From: Candidatus Physcousia equi | GTDB lineage: Bacteria > Bacteroidota > Bacteroidia > Bacteroidales > Bacteroidaceae | Assembly (NCBI GenBank): GCA_018065005.1 | Contig: JAGHUD010000021.1 | Coordinates: 1 to 64,000 of the forward strand | Length of the DNA stretch: 64,000 nucleotides | Direction of reading: 5' to 3' | In this document: positions 45,368 through 54,498 of the stretch, piece after piece | Layout of the letters: each line of letters starts with the position of its first letter | Position numbering within the stretch: the first letter of the stretch is position 1 | Program-made: the position numbers and the translations under genes | The notes under the pieces: model-generated | What the model saw: the letters and a program-made list of their open reading frames with translations, nothing else | Told to the model about the DNA's origin: nothing | The model's database searches: none

Positions 45368-48300
45368 TTATTTGATTTGGAATTTCTCAAGATAACGCTT
45401 AACAGCCTCTTCGTTCTGGAAGAACTTCTCGTAGTTGGGCTTTCCGTTCACGATGGGTATTTCGACATGGTTGAGCACGCCGGGAATCTCATGTACGGTG
45501 ATGTAGCTTTCCGACTTGATGATAGGCTGACCGAGTTTTAGCTGTTCTCTAACTTTCTTTGATGAATAGATGTCTCTTGCCATGAAGTTGCAGTTGTCGG
45601 GGTTCACTGTCATCCAGTTGCCGCCTGTGGCATCCTTTACGGAGAGAGTGCCGGGGGTTCCTGCGCTTCGTTTGATGTTCAGTTTCATGAAGACACCATT
45701 GTCCTTATTGTAGCTGAAGGTCTGCGACTGCGTTTCGCTCATTGCACTGTTGTCAACAAACACGCTGTTGTCGCAGAAGTGGTAGCGAATAAAGTTAGCA
45801 AGGAAGACAATCTTGGCCTGGATGCGAACACTGTCGTTGTGTGAGATAGCCTTCGTTTCGGGATCCATGCAAGACTCATAGTCTTCATAGATCTTCTCCC
45901 ATGTAGGCAGACCGCAGTTGATGGCTTCTGTGATGGCCTCATTGCTGGGCACGTAGAGTGTGTAGTTGCTGTTAGAGAGGAATGATACATTCTCGTCGGT
46001 TGCAAACACAGCCTTGTCACCTATTCCGAGACTGGTCACGAAGATCAAGTACTTCTTCATTTCCGCCGTACGCTGAGCCTTGGTCTTGTACTTGTCTTTG
46101 TCAATCAGACCGCAGTCAACCATCATCTGCTGCTGCGCATCTTCGACTGTACAGATGTGGTTGAACATGTTGAATCTTTCGTTGGTAGAAACGATGCTCT
46201 TCACGCTCTGTGCCGATCCGAGGATGGGACTGTCGAGGATGTAGGTGTGACCATTGTCCTTCTTGTAGTTTTCTTCGATAAGGCAGTTCTGGATACCCTT
46301 GGCTGCTGAGTAGTCATCAGCGCCATTGACGCCGCCTTCAATGCCTTTAGCCTCATTTGCTACCTGGAAGCCACCCTGCACCTTGACAATCTTGCCGTTC
46401 TCACGGGTGATTTTGATGGGTGCACCGTTCTTGGCGAGGTAGTAGTTGTTCACATCTTCCTCGATGCCGTTAGGATTGTCTGCCAGTTCGTCGTTGAGCA
46501 CGATGGTGTGGCTTTCGAGGATGAGTCTCAGGTGGTCCACGATTTCGTCGTCATTGGCAGTTTCTTTCTTCTTGGAGTCGGTGATAGGAGCACCAATGAC
46601 ACCCGTTGCAGGGTCGTATGCGTAGTCCGTTTCGATGACGGGCATCGTGGCATTCTTAGCGTTGTAGGCGAGTGAGTAGACGCGGGGCTTCATACTGCTG
46701 AAGCTGAGCACATCATAGAAGTAGCTGAGCGCCTTGTCGCTAGGGAGGAACATGGCGAAACGGCTCTGCATAGCCTTCAGGTAGGCGTAGTAGTTCAGCT
46801 TCATCTTATTGGTGTCGCTGGTCTTCGAACCGTTGTAGATAGCCCACTTCATGATGAGGTTTGTCTTAGTGATGTGAGCGGGTGCAGCAACGGAGGTGAA
46901 GTCGGCAGGACCGTAGACCTTGTCGGTAAGGTAGACAACACCATTGTTAGCTACCAAACTTCCAACAATGTGTGTCTTGTCGTCTTCGTTGACGTTGAAG
47001 ATCTGCTCGTTGGCGTCGTCGCGCAGCTGATCCATCTTGCTGGGCACAGAGGTGGCATAGCTCTTGAACATGATTACGTTCAGGAGAGAGTTCAGTGTGC
47101 TGGCAGGGATGCAGTCGATTTGGCGAAAGAGCGTTTCGAGGTTGTTGCGATCGGGTGCTTCGTATGGAATCTCCTCAGGTGTACCCTTCTTGATGTAGTA
47201 GGTTGAGATGAGGTCCCATCCCTTTTCGTTGGGTGTGGTGAAGTATTCCCAGAGTGCATCATCGTTGGGTACATACATGGCAGCCATGTCATACATGGGG
47301 TCAGCCTTTTCGTTGTAGTATTTGTTCCATGAGGGGTCGAACTTGAGGATGGCAGACTTGTCGTTGACAAAGACCTTGCCGTAGGGGTCGGTTGTGAGAC
47401 CCTTATGTCCGTAGCTCATGTCGCTGAAGTAGCGCTTTGAGAAGATAGAGTCGGTCCACTCCTTGCCTCTCGAACGCATGATGTCTTCATAGGCTTTTGT
47501 GACAGTAGAGTTGTAGTAAGGCACAGACCAACGCTCGAGCATGTGGCTAAAGATTTGTGTCTTTCCGTTCGTGCGGAGCACCTCTGACATATTTGCCAAG
47601 GGGGTGAGCACGCGGTCAACAACGTTCACATAACCATTCTCGCAGACCTGGTCCTGCTCGAGAATCTTGGCATTGTTGATGTGTACGTCATCTGTGACAC
47701 GTGACATGCCAGTTGCCAGTCTGAAGTCCTCGTCTGTGATGTTGTTGTTCTTCATGTATTGGTTTGTGAAGGCAACCATCATGGAAGGAGTAGAGTCGCA
47801 CACCAGATAGATACCTTCCTTGTCAATGCTTGGACCACGGCGTGTCTTGTCGCGGAAGCGCCACCATTGGTCGGTCTCCTCAGCTTCTTCGAGGTGGAAG
47901 GGGAAGTCCTCTGCTTTGACAAAAGTGATGGAGTCGGTGGGCACCACATCGGTCTCGCGGCGCATGTAGACACCACGCTGCATGCCGCTTCCGTCTGAAG
48001 CGAGCATAGAAGCCAGGTTCTCCATGACGATGGCATTGTTGAGCATCGAACCGTGGATGAGCAACTTCTTCTGAGAGAAGCTCAGCTTGTCATAGCTGGT
48101 GGCGTTGTGCCAGGGGTCCGATTCGGGCAGCGTTGCGTTCTTGGCAAAGAAAGCAGCCCAGGCTTCATCGTTTGCTACGAACACGGTTTTTGAACCGGTA
48201 CGTGAAAGCACCTCTGACAGAGGTCTTTGTCCCTGCGGATTGACATCGGGGTCTGCAACGAGTCGGAGGTAGTTTGTGAAGTTACCCTTCGACTGCAAGC

Positions 48301-48445
48301 TCTCGTAGATGCTCGAACCGAGATAACTGGGTTTCTCGTCGTCGAGGTAGTACTCGTCCTTGCATGACGTTGTCAAACCGCAGACTGCGAGCGTGGCGAG
48401 CATCCAGGATGCGTGCTTGCCCATTGTTCTGAAACGGTTTTTCAT
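45368..48445 (-). CDS. Large multi-FAS1 lipoprotein
   Basis: This 1025-residue lipoprotein (lipobox TTSC, Cys28) has four recognisable FAS1 H1-type motifs: KTVFVANDEAWAAFF, MAAMYVPNDDALWEYF, FAMFLPSDKALSYF and YTLYVPSNEAITEAI, spread evenly along the chain. It is thus a string of fasciclin domains anchored in the outer membrane. It lies 11 bp upstream of the first SusC. FAS1 domains mediate adhesion in other organisms; here a surface glycan-binding or assembly role is inferred. Confidence 0.82.
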   Translation of the reverse strand: MKNRFRTMGKHASWMLATLAVCGLTTSCKDEYYLDDEKPSYLGSSIYESLQSKGNFTNYLRLVADPDVNPQGQRPLSEVLSRTGSKTVFVANDEAWAAFFAKNATLPESDPWHNATSYDKLSFSQKKLLIHGSMLNNAIVMENLASMLASDGSGMQRGVYMRRETDVVPTDSITFVKAEDFPFHLEEAEETDQWWRFRDKTRRGPSIDKEGIYLVCDSTPSMMVAFTNQYMKNNNITDEDFRLATGMSRVTDDVHINNAKILEQDQVCENGYVNVVDRVLTPLANMSEVLRTNGKTQIFSHMLERWSVPYYNSTVTKAYEDIMRSRGKEWTDSIFSKRYFSDMSYGHKGLTTDPYGKVFVNDKSAILKFDPSWNKYYNEKADPMYDMAAMYVPNDDALWEYFTTPNEKGWDLISTYYIKKGTPEEIPYEAPDRNNLETLFRQIDCIPASTLNSLLNVIMFKSYATSVPSKMDQLRDDANEQIFNVNEDDKTHIVGSLVANNGVVYLTDKVYGPADFTSVAAPAHITKTNLIMKWAIYNGSKTSDTNKMKLNYYAYLKAMQSRFAMFLPSDKALSYFYDVLSFSSMKPRVYSLAYNAKNATMPVIETDYAYDPATGVIGAPITDSKKKETANDDEIVDHLRLILESHTIVLNDELADNPNGIEEDVNNYYLAKNGAPIKITRENGKIVKVQGGFQVANEAKGIEGGVNGADDYSAAKGIQNCLIEENYKKDNGHTYILDSPILGSAQSVKSIVSTNERFNMFNHICTVEDAQQQMMVDCGLIDKDKYKTKAQRTAEMKKYLIFVTSLGIGDKAVFATDENVSFLSNSNYTLYVPSNEAITEAINCGLPTWEKIYEDYESCMDPETKAISHNDSVRIQAKIVFLANFIRYHFCDNSVFVDNSAMSETQSQTFSYNKDNGVFMKLNIKRSAGTPGTLSVKDATGGNWMTVNPDNCNFMARDIYSSKKVREQLKLGQPIIKSESYITVHEIPGVLNHVEIPIVNGKPNYEKFFQNEEAVKRYLEKFQIK

Positions 48446-48698
48446 ACAGTTTTTGTTTTGATTATTATGTTAGGTATTATTATTTTGTTTTCTCTCTGTT
48501 GTTTTGCTGGAGTTTTCTTTCGTGTGCTCCGTGCTTTTTTGGGGGGTGCCTACTGTTTCTCTCTTTCTCTCTACTACTATTTGTTACCTGCCTGTGCGGG
48601 TGCGCACACGCCCATGCTTCGTATTATGTATCGCTCTCGTGCTCGCGCTGCGCAGGTTCGGTGTTTTGTGTTAGCGGTTATTTCTATATAAAATATGT
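48446..48698 (-). promoter_or_regulatory. Leader between GH43 and the FAS1-SusCD operon
   Basis: This 253-bp gap has no TAnnTTTG promoter on the minus strand that I can find. It contains a GC-rich inverted stretch around 48591-48620 (TGTGC/GCACA) and a purine-rich tract on the coding strand (48480-48575). The operon may therefore be read through from the GH43 promoter, with the leader acting as a control point. This is inference. Confidence 0.35.
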
Positions 48699-49862
48699 CT
48701 ATGTCTCGCGCTCAAAGAACTTTTCCAACTTCCGGAGTTGGGCTTTGTAGCTCTTGATGCTGGCTGTGCCGTCGAGGGTAGCTTTGATTTGCCGGATTGC
48801 ACGATCGCGTTGTCGCGCCTTGGCAGTTGTGGGCGAGGATTCTGTTTGCTGACAGAGTTCGTTTAAGCCCTCGTTGAGCAAGCTCCATGATCTGAGCAGT
48901 TCAGCCTCTTTGTTCGTTATGGCGATGACTGTGCCGTGGCGTGGCTTGAACGCATCGCTCGTCTTTGTGTTTTGCACCTGTGTGAAGGAGAGTAGGTCGT
49001 TGGACTTGCAGAACTGGTAGTGCCCATTCATGTAGCAATCGTACATCAGCACCCACGAACCATCGTGGCGGCGGAACACGCTGCTTCCCTCCACTGCTTC
49101 GTCTGTGTCCTGACAGTATTCATCTCGCAAAGTCCACTCCTTGCTGTTGTGGAGCGACTTGGCGAGAAACTGTTTGATGCCCTTTTGTTGCAGGCCTTCC
49201 GTCTTGAAGAAGATGTGATAGATCCCCCCGTCGTCGCGCACGATGTCGGTGTCGATGCATGCGCTCTTCAGGTCGAAGAGCACCTGTGGCTCACCCTCGA
49301 GGTTGCTGAAATCGTCGTTTGCGTAGCAGAAGTGCACCTTGTCGTAGGGGATGGTTCCGTCGTTGGTGAGCAAGCTGAAGTAGACCATGTATTTTCCGGT
49401 TTCCTCGTCGAAGATGGTCTGTGGTGCCCAGACACGTGTGACCTTGGCAAACGGGGTGCCCTCAAATCTCTGAGGGAAATGGACGCTGTGGTGCTCCCAT
49501 TTGATGAGGTCCTTCGAGCGCATCATGACGATGCCCCGGTTGCTGTCCCATCCCTCGCTGGATGCCATGTCGGTGGCAACTTGGTAGAAATATCCGTCCT
49601 TGCCACGCAGGAGGTGTGGGTCGCGCAGCGCCTTTTTGCGTGCTACCGTGTCGCTGGCGATGACAGGTCTTCCGCCGTTGAGCATAGTGTAGTTCCAGCC
49701 GTCCTCGCTTAGAGCATAGCGAATCTGTTCCTGCTCAGGGGTGTTTCCTGTGAAGCAGGTGAAGAGGTACGCCGCAAACTTATTGCTCTTGGCAGGCAAA
49801 CTGAGCGCTGCGAAGAACATGAGCGTCCAAACGGCGATTTTTTGTTTCAGATTCGTTGCCAT
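48699..49862 (-). CDS. GH43-like exported glycosidase
   Basis: This 387-residue protein has a signal peptide (1-24, AALSLPAKS). The catalytic pattern of a GH43 five-bladed beta-propeller is present: ALRDPHLLRGKDGYFY with the general-base Asp, SACIDTDIVRDDGGIYHIFF with the pKa-modulating Asp, and AVEGSSVF with the acid Glu. GH43 enzymes mostly remove arabinose, xylose or galactose side chains; the specificity here cannot be told. The last 70 residues form a helical tail. It is upstream of the FAS1-SusCD genes on the same strand with its own good promoter. Confidence 0.82.
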   Translation of the reverse strand: MATNLKQKIAVWTLMFFAALSLPAKSNKFAAYLFTCFTGNTPEQEQIRYALSEDGWNYTMLNGGRPVIASDTVARKKALRDPHLLRGKDGYFYQVATDMASSEGWDSNRGIVMMRSKDLIKWEHHSVHFPQRFEGTPFAKVTRVWAPQTIFDEETGKYMVYFSLLTNDGTIPYDKVHFCYANDDFSNLEGEPQVLFDLKSACIDTDIVRDDGGIYHIFFKTEGLQQKGIKQFLAKSLHNSKEWTLRDEYCQDTDEAVEGSSVFRRHDGSWVLMYDCYMNGHYQFCKSNDLLSFTQVQNTKTSDAFKPRHGTVIAITNKEAELLRSWSLLNEGLNELCQQTESSPTTAKARQRDRAIRQIKATLDGTASIKSYKAQLRKLEKFFERET

Positions 49863-49994
49863 CTCTTGGTGTCTTTTGTTTTGATGTGGTTGGGCTGTAA
49901 AAGGTGTGGTGTTTTGTGCGTAACTGCGTGCGCGTATATGAGTTAACGTTTTTTAATTTTCGGTCGTCTTTAGTTTTGATGCTACATTTCAGCG

Positions 49995-50025
49995 CAAAAT
50001 TACAAATTTTCTTCCGATTTGCAAA
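49995..50025 (-). promoter_or_regulatory. Promoter of the GH43 gene
   Basis: On the minus strand TTTG (50025-50022), a 19-bp gap, and TAATTTTG (50002-49995). The leader to the GH43 start is about 130 bp. Confidence 0.65.
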
Positions 50026-50343
50026 TCTTTTTTTAAGTTTTTTTCAACTTTTCTGCTAAAATTTCCAAAGCGCATTATGAGGTGTTGCAGGGCAAAACAT
50101 ATCTGCCTCTTTCTCGTGGCTGGTATGCCTTGCCGATAGCAGGCAAGCGGGGGTGAAGCGCACAGCCTCAGTTCTCCGTAGCTGCCCGAAAAACTTGCTG
50201 TAAATCAAAGTGTGTCAAAATGAAAGTCAAAACTGCATAAACGTAACAAAACGATAGTTTGTTTTTGCCTGCAGAATGGTGTCTGAAAAGTGAAAATCGA
50301 GACTTTTGAGGTCAAAAAATACCCGTCTCAGCAACGCCAAAAA

Positions 50344-50460
50344 GTTTCTGCTGCAACAAAAACCAGTTTCTGCTGCAGAAACTTTTCATTTCTGCTGCTG
50401 AAACTTCCCATCTCCGCAGCAGAAAAAGTTGGTTTTCGGGGTGTAAATTTCGGCTTTTTG
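50344..50460. repeat. Palindromic intergenic repeat, copy 2
   Basis: The odd palindrome GTTTCTGCTGCAGAAAC (50366-50382) contains the same 15-mer as copy 1 (19253-19267). It is flanked by degenerate copies: TTTCTGCTGCAACA at 50345, TTTCTGCTGCTGAAA at 50390 and CCGCAGCAGAAA at 50414. TCGGGGTGTAAATTTC follows near 50437, paralleling TCGGGCATAAATTTC in copy 1. The shared layout indicates a dispersed repeat family. Confidence 0.7.
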
Positions 50461-50614
50461 CTGCATATCTGTGCTCTATCTTGCTGATAATCAAATGTGG
50501 CAAATGGTGCAAAAAGTCACATCATGCACCAAGGACGTCGCCGAAAAAGCCACGCATTTTTAGTTGCGGAATATCAAAAAGAAAGTAAAAATGACGAAGA
50601 AGTGAACAAAATGA

Positions 50615-51820
50615 TTATTTCCGTGCTGTCAGTTCTTCTGCAACCTCGTCGTACACCTCAGCCGCTAAATGCTTCGCGGTGGAGGGGTCGATGTGGAACT
50701 GTGCGGCAAGACGCTCACCGATGTTGATGATGTGTGCGTTCGCCTCTTCCGACGCCCTCATGAAGGCTTCTTCGTTGGCAAGAAGTTCAGGGGTGTAGAC
50801 CCGCTTTAGGATGGTTTGAACCTGCATGCGAAAAGCCGCGCAGAATTGTCGCTCATCTTCATCGGCAGGCGATCCATGATGCGCCACTTCCGCCACAACT
50901 CTCGTGTTTGAAGAGTCCGGTGCACGACCCACATCAGAGGCGTGCATATGCACCTCCTCGGCGGGCTGGACATACGTTATGTCTGTAGTACTGCCTTTCC
51001 GCCAAGGGCACCAGACGATGAGAGCAAAGATGCCCAAGACAACCAAGGCGCAGATGACAGTTTTTTTGATTCTCTCGCGCACTCTTGCCCGTTTGACGAG
51101 TTGCATGAAGGCAGCAGGAGAGGTAGGGCGGAGGTCGATGCGCTCGAGGGTGGCAAGACGCACGGCTTTGCGGAACGCGTGCGGCAGTTGGCTGCTGGGC
51201 AGAATGGAGCGGATGAGCTGTCCGATGCCAAAGACATCTGTTCTGGCGTCGGGCGATTCGGCGTTGAAGAGTTCCGGTGGCAAACAGTCTGCCTTGCGGT
51301 GGCATAGTGAGTCGTCCTCAAAGACAAGCGACTTCACCGAAAGGAAGGGCGACAAGGGCGGAAGCAGCACCGGCACGTGGTTGCCGTCGCGTGTGAGGAG
51401 GATGGAAGAAGGAAGCAGTTCGAGTGCCAACTCATGCTCCTTGTTGAGGTATTGCACCGCTCTGGCAATCAAGATAGCGAAACGATTGATCCAAGTCTTG
51501 TTGAAGCGTAGGGATATGCGCTCAGAGAGTGCCTGCTCGATGGACTGGAAGCGACCTTGCGTGAGCACCCAGTAGGGACCTTTGAAGTCTTCGCCGTATT
51601 CCTCGCAGCGCAAAATGGCAGGATGGGTGAAGCTCTGTGTGAGTGGTCCGAGATAGCGGAAGGCTTCCATGTAATCCTCATTGCCCAAGAAGCGAGCATG
51701 CGGTCGAATGACAAGTAGCAGTTCGTTGCCATGCTCTTCGTAGGCAGCGTAATAAGCATGGTTGGAAGCCAGCGCGAGCCCCCCCTTAGTCTGTTGCGTA
51801 GCAAGCTTGTTAAGTTTCAT
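50615..51820 (-). CDS. Membrane-anchored pseudokinase-like protein
   Basis: This 401-residue protein has an N-terminal part (about 1-240) that resembles a protein-kinase fold: a helix-rich C-lobe with LLPSSILLTRDGN at the catalytic-loop position, PPELF (181-185), DARTDVFGIGQLI (191-203) and RIDLRPTSPAAFMQL (227-241). The HRD Asp and the DFG motif are absent, so it is probably not an active kinase. One membrane helix lies at 254-271. The C-terminal 130 residues are presumably periplasmic, with a helical end. Partners and function are unknown. It is transcribed away from the aminotransferase. Confidence 0.65.
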   Translation of the reverse strand: MKLNKLATQQTKGGLALASNHAYYAAYEEHGNELLLVIRPHARFLGNEDYMEAFRYLGPLTQSFTHPAILRCEEYGEDFKGPYWVLTQGRFQSIEQALSERISLRFNKTWINRFAILIARAVQYLNKEHELALELLPSSILLTRDGNHVPVLLPPLSPFLSVKSLVFEDDSLCHRKADCLPPELFNAESPDARTDVFGIGQLIRSILPSSQLPHAFRKAVRLATLERIDLRPTSPAAFMQLVKRARVRERIKKTVICALVVLGIFALIVWCPWRKGSTTDITYVQPAEEVHMHASDVGRAPDSSNTRVVAEVAHHGSPADEDERQFCAAFRMQVQTILKRVYTPELLANEEAFMRASEEANAHIINIGERLAAQFHIDPSTAKHLAAEVYDEVAEELTARK

Positions 51821-51842
51821 CGTTTGGGCATTGTTTTGAGCG

Positions 51843-51874
51843 CAAAATTAGTCATTCTGCTTAAAATGTCCAAA
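51843..51874 (-). promoter_or_regulatory. Promoter of the pseudokinase gene
   Basis: On the minus strand TTTG (51874-51871), 20 bp, TAATTTTG (51850-51843). It ends 22 bp before the start codon. Confidence 0.68.
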
Positions 51875-51890
51875 AATATCAAGCGATAAT

Positions 51891-51921
51891 TTTGTATTCT
51901 CATCAAATGTTCGTAATTTTG
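51891..51921 (+). promoter_or_regulatory. Promoter of the aminotransferase gene
   Basis: TTTG (51891-51894), 19 bp, TAATTTTG (51914-51921), 36 bp before the ATG. It is back to back with the promoter of the divergent gene, so the two could be co-regulated. Confidence 0.68.
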
Positions 51922-51957
51922 CACCATAAAATATTTTAAAAAAAAATTATTAAACAA

Positions 51958-53172
51958 ATGCCGAAAATATCTGTTCGTGGACACGAGATGCCAGAGTCGC
52001 CCATTCGTAAGCTCGCGCCCTTGGCTTTTGCCGCTAAAGAGCGCGGTGTCCATGTCTATCATCTCAATATCGGTCAGCCTGACCTGCCCACCCCCCAGGC
52101 TGCGCTCGATGCTATTCGCAATGTGGATCGCAAAATACTCGAGTATAGCCCCTCGCAAGGCTATCTGAGCTATCGCCAGAAGTTGGTGGGCTATTATGCC
52201 AAGTATAACATCAACCTGACGGCAGACGACATCATCGTCACCAGCGGCGGTAGCGAAGCGGTGCTCTTCAGTTTCATGGCGTGCCTCAATCCGGGCGACG
52301 AAATCATTGTTCCGGAACCCGCCTATGCCAACTATATGGCGTTTGCCATCTCAGCTGGCGCAGTCATTCGCACTATTGCCACCACCATCGAGGAGGGCTT
52401 TTCGCTGCCCAAGGTGGAAAAGTTTGAAGAACTCATCAACGAGCGCACACGAGCCATCCTCATCTGCAATCCCAACAACCCGACGGGCTATCTCTACACC
52501 CGCCGCGAGATGAACCAGATTCGCGACCTCGTGAAGAAGTACGACCTCTACCTTTTCTCTGACGAGGTCTATCGTGTGTTCATCTACACCGGGTCGCCCT
52601 ACATCTCTGCCTGCCATCTGGAGGGCATCGAGGACAATGTGGTGCTCATCGACTCTGTCTCCAAGCGCTATTCGGAGTGCGGCATCCGCATCGGTGCGCT
52701 CATCACCAAGAATAAAGAAGTGCGCAAGGCAGTGATGAAGTTCTGCCAGGCACGTCTCTCCCCACCGCTCATCGGACAGATAGCTGCCGAGGCATCGCTC
52801 GATGCACCTGAAGACTACAGCCGCGAGGTGTATGACGAATATGTGGAGCGACGCAAGTGCCTGATAGATGGACTGAATCGCATCCCGGGTGTCTACAGCC
52901 CCATACCGATGGGCGCGTTCTACACGGTGGCGAAGCTGCCGGTGGACGATGCAGAAAAGTTCTGCGCATGGTGTCTGAGCGATTTCTGCTACGAGGAGAA
53001 CGGCAAAAAGGAAACGGTGATGATGGCACCCGCCGCAGGCTTCTACACCACACCGGGTGCCGGTCGCGACCAGGTGCGTCTGGCTTATGTGCTGAACAAG
53101 ACCGACCTGATGCGCGCCCTCTTCGTGCTGCGCAAGGCGCTCGAAGCCTATCCCGGAACCCAGAGCGTTTAG
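51958..53172 (+). CDS. PLP-dependent aminotransferase, class I/II
   Basis: This 404-residue fold-type I enzyme transfers amino groups between an amino acid and a 2-oxo acid using pyridoxal phosphate. Visible: NIGQPDLPTPQAA near the N-terminus, SGGSEAVLFSFMA, NPNNPTGYLY, SDEVYRVFIY, and the PLP lysine in DSVSKRYSECGIRIG (Lys236). The YSECGIR variant and the C-terminal KKETVMMAPAAGFYTTPGAG are typical of a Bacteroidales aspartate-aminotransferase-like group. The exact substrate is not clear. The permease gene begins 3 bp after the stop. Confidence 0.88.
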   Translation: MPKISVRGHEMPESPIRKLAPLAFAAKERGVHVYHLNIGQPDLPTPQAALDAIRNVDRKILEYSPSQGYLSYRQKLVGYYAKYNINLTADDIIVTSGGSEAVLFSFMACLNPGDEIIVPEPAYANYMAFAISAGAVIRTIATTIEEGFSLPKVEKFEELINERTRAILICNPNNPTGYLYTRREMNQIRDLVKKYDLYLFSDEVYRVFIYTGSPYISACHLEGIEDNVVLIDSVSKRYSECGIRIGALITKNKEVRKAVMKFCQARLSPPLIGQIAAEASLDAPEDYSREVYDEYVERRKCLIDGLNRIPGVYSPIPMGAFYTVAKLPVDDAEKFCAWCLSDFCYEENGKKETVMMAPAAGFYTTPGAGRDQVRLAYVLNKTDLMRALFVLRKALEAYPGTQSV

Positions 53173-53175
53173 CCG

Positions 53176-54420
53176 ATGAGTCTTGCCTATTTCCTTGCAC
53201 GCCGCTTGTATCGGCATGGGGGAGACGTCAAGCGCGTCTCCAGACCTGCTATCCGCATAGCCACGCTTGGCGTTTCGCTGGGTGTGGCTGTGATGGTTGT
53301 GTCGGTGTGCGTGGTGATGGGTTTCAAACAGAGCATCATGCAGAAACTCATGGGCATGGGTGGACATGTCCAGGTGCTCAACTATGAATATCAAGTAGAC
53401 CTCGAACAGCACCCCATCGTGCTCGACGAGACGATCATGGAGCAACTGTCGGCATTGCCTGGCGTGCAGCACGTGCAGCGCTTCATCAACCAGGCGGGCA
53501 TGCTCAAGACGGACGATGCCTTCCAGGGGGTGATGCTCAAGGGCATCAACGAGGAGTATGACACACGCTTCCTTGCCGAGCATATCGTGGAGGGAGAGAT
53601 GCCGGTCTTTAGCGACAGTGCGAGCCGTCAGCAGATTATGATCTCGCAGCGCCTGTCGCGCCAACTGCGTCTCGGATTGGGCAGCCAGGTCTATGCCTAT
53701 TTCTTCGACGGCAAGGTGAGGGCAAGAAAGTTCACGGTGGCGGCTATCTATGCCACCCACATGAGCGAGTTCGACAAGACGCTGGTCTTCACCGATATGC
53801 ACACGACGCGCCGACTTGCTTCCTACCAGCCAGACCAATACAGCGGTGCGGAAATCAATATCGCCAACACCGACAGCTTAGGCATCATTGCTTTGGAGGT
53901 GGCGCAAACGGTGAACCACCTGACTGATGACTATGGCGCACACTATACTTCACCCACCATTCGCGACCTCTATCCCGGCATCTTCTCCTGGCTCACACTG
54001 CTGGATACCAACGTGTGGGTCATCCTGTGCCTGATGCTTGCCGTGGCAGCCTTCACGATGATCAGTGGGTTGCTCATCATCATACTCGAACGCACACAAT
54101 TCATCGGCACGATGAAGGCACTCGGTGCCACCAACAGCCGACTGCGGCATCTCTTCCTCTACTTTGCCTCGTTCGTCATCCTGCGGGGCATCTTCTGGGG
54201 AAATGTGGCTGGCATCGGCATCGTGCTCCTGCAATACTTCACGGGCTTCATTCATCTAGATGCTGCCACCTACTACGTTGATTCCGTGCCGGTTTCTCTG
54301 GAATGGCTCTTCATCATTGCCATCAATATCGGCACCCTGTTCATCTCTTTCTTAGTGCTCATCCTGCCCAGCTACCTTGTGAGCAGAATACACCCTGCCA
54401 AGAGCATGAGATTTGAATAG
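53176..54420 (+). CDS. FtsX-like ABC permease (LolC/LolE type)
   Basis: This 414-residue protein has four membrane helices: one near 25-50 (IATLGVSLGVAVMVVSVCVV) and three in the C-terminal half, separated by a large periplasmic MacB-like domain (about 55-270). This is the layout of LolC/LolE permeases that release lipoproteins from the inner membrane to LolA. The ERTQFIGTMKALGATNSRLR motif is the coupling region for a LolD-type ATPase. It is transcribed with the aminotransferase; no ATPase gene is adjacent. Confidence 0.83.
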   Translation: MSLAYFLARRLYRHGGDVKRVSRPAIRIATLGVSLGVAVMVVSVCVVMGFKQSIMQKLMGMGGHVQVLNYEYQVDLEQHPIVLDETIMEQLSALPGVQHVQRFINQAGMLKTDDAFQGVMLKGINEEYDTRFLAEHIVEGEMPVFSDSASRQQIMISQRLSRQLRLGLGSQVYAYFFDGKVRARKFTVAAIYATHMSEFDKTLVFTDMHTTRRLASYQPDQYSGAEINIANTDSLGIIALEVAQTVNHLTDDYGAHYTSPTIRDLYPGIFSWLTLLDTNVWVILCLMLAVAAFTMISGLLIIILERTQFIGTMKALGATNSRLRHLFLYFASFVILRGIFWGNVAGIGIVLLQYFTGFIHLDAATYYVDSVPVSLEWLFIIAINIGTLFISFLVLILPSYLVSRIHPAKSMRFE

Positions 54421-54498
54421 GATGGAACAGGTGGCGTGGCACCGCAGAGATGCAGGGGCGATGAGTAAAGGAACGAAATACATTAAATATATTAGTTT

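Larger units (their letters stand above)
49863..50614. other. Intergenic region with promoter and repeat
   Basis: This 752-bp gap without a gene contains the GH43 promoter (49995-50025), an AT-rich tract, and the second copy of the palindromic repeat (about 50344-50460). Open frames across the repeat look spurious. Confidence 0.55.
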
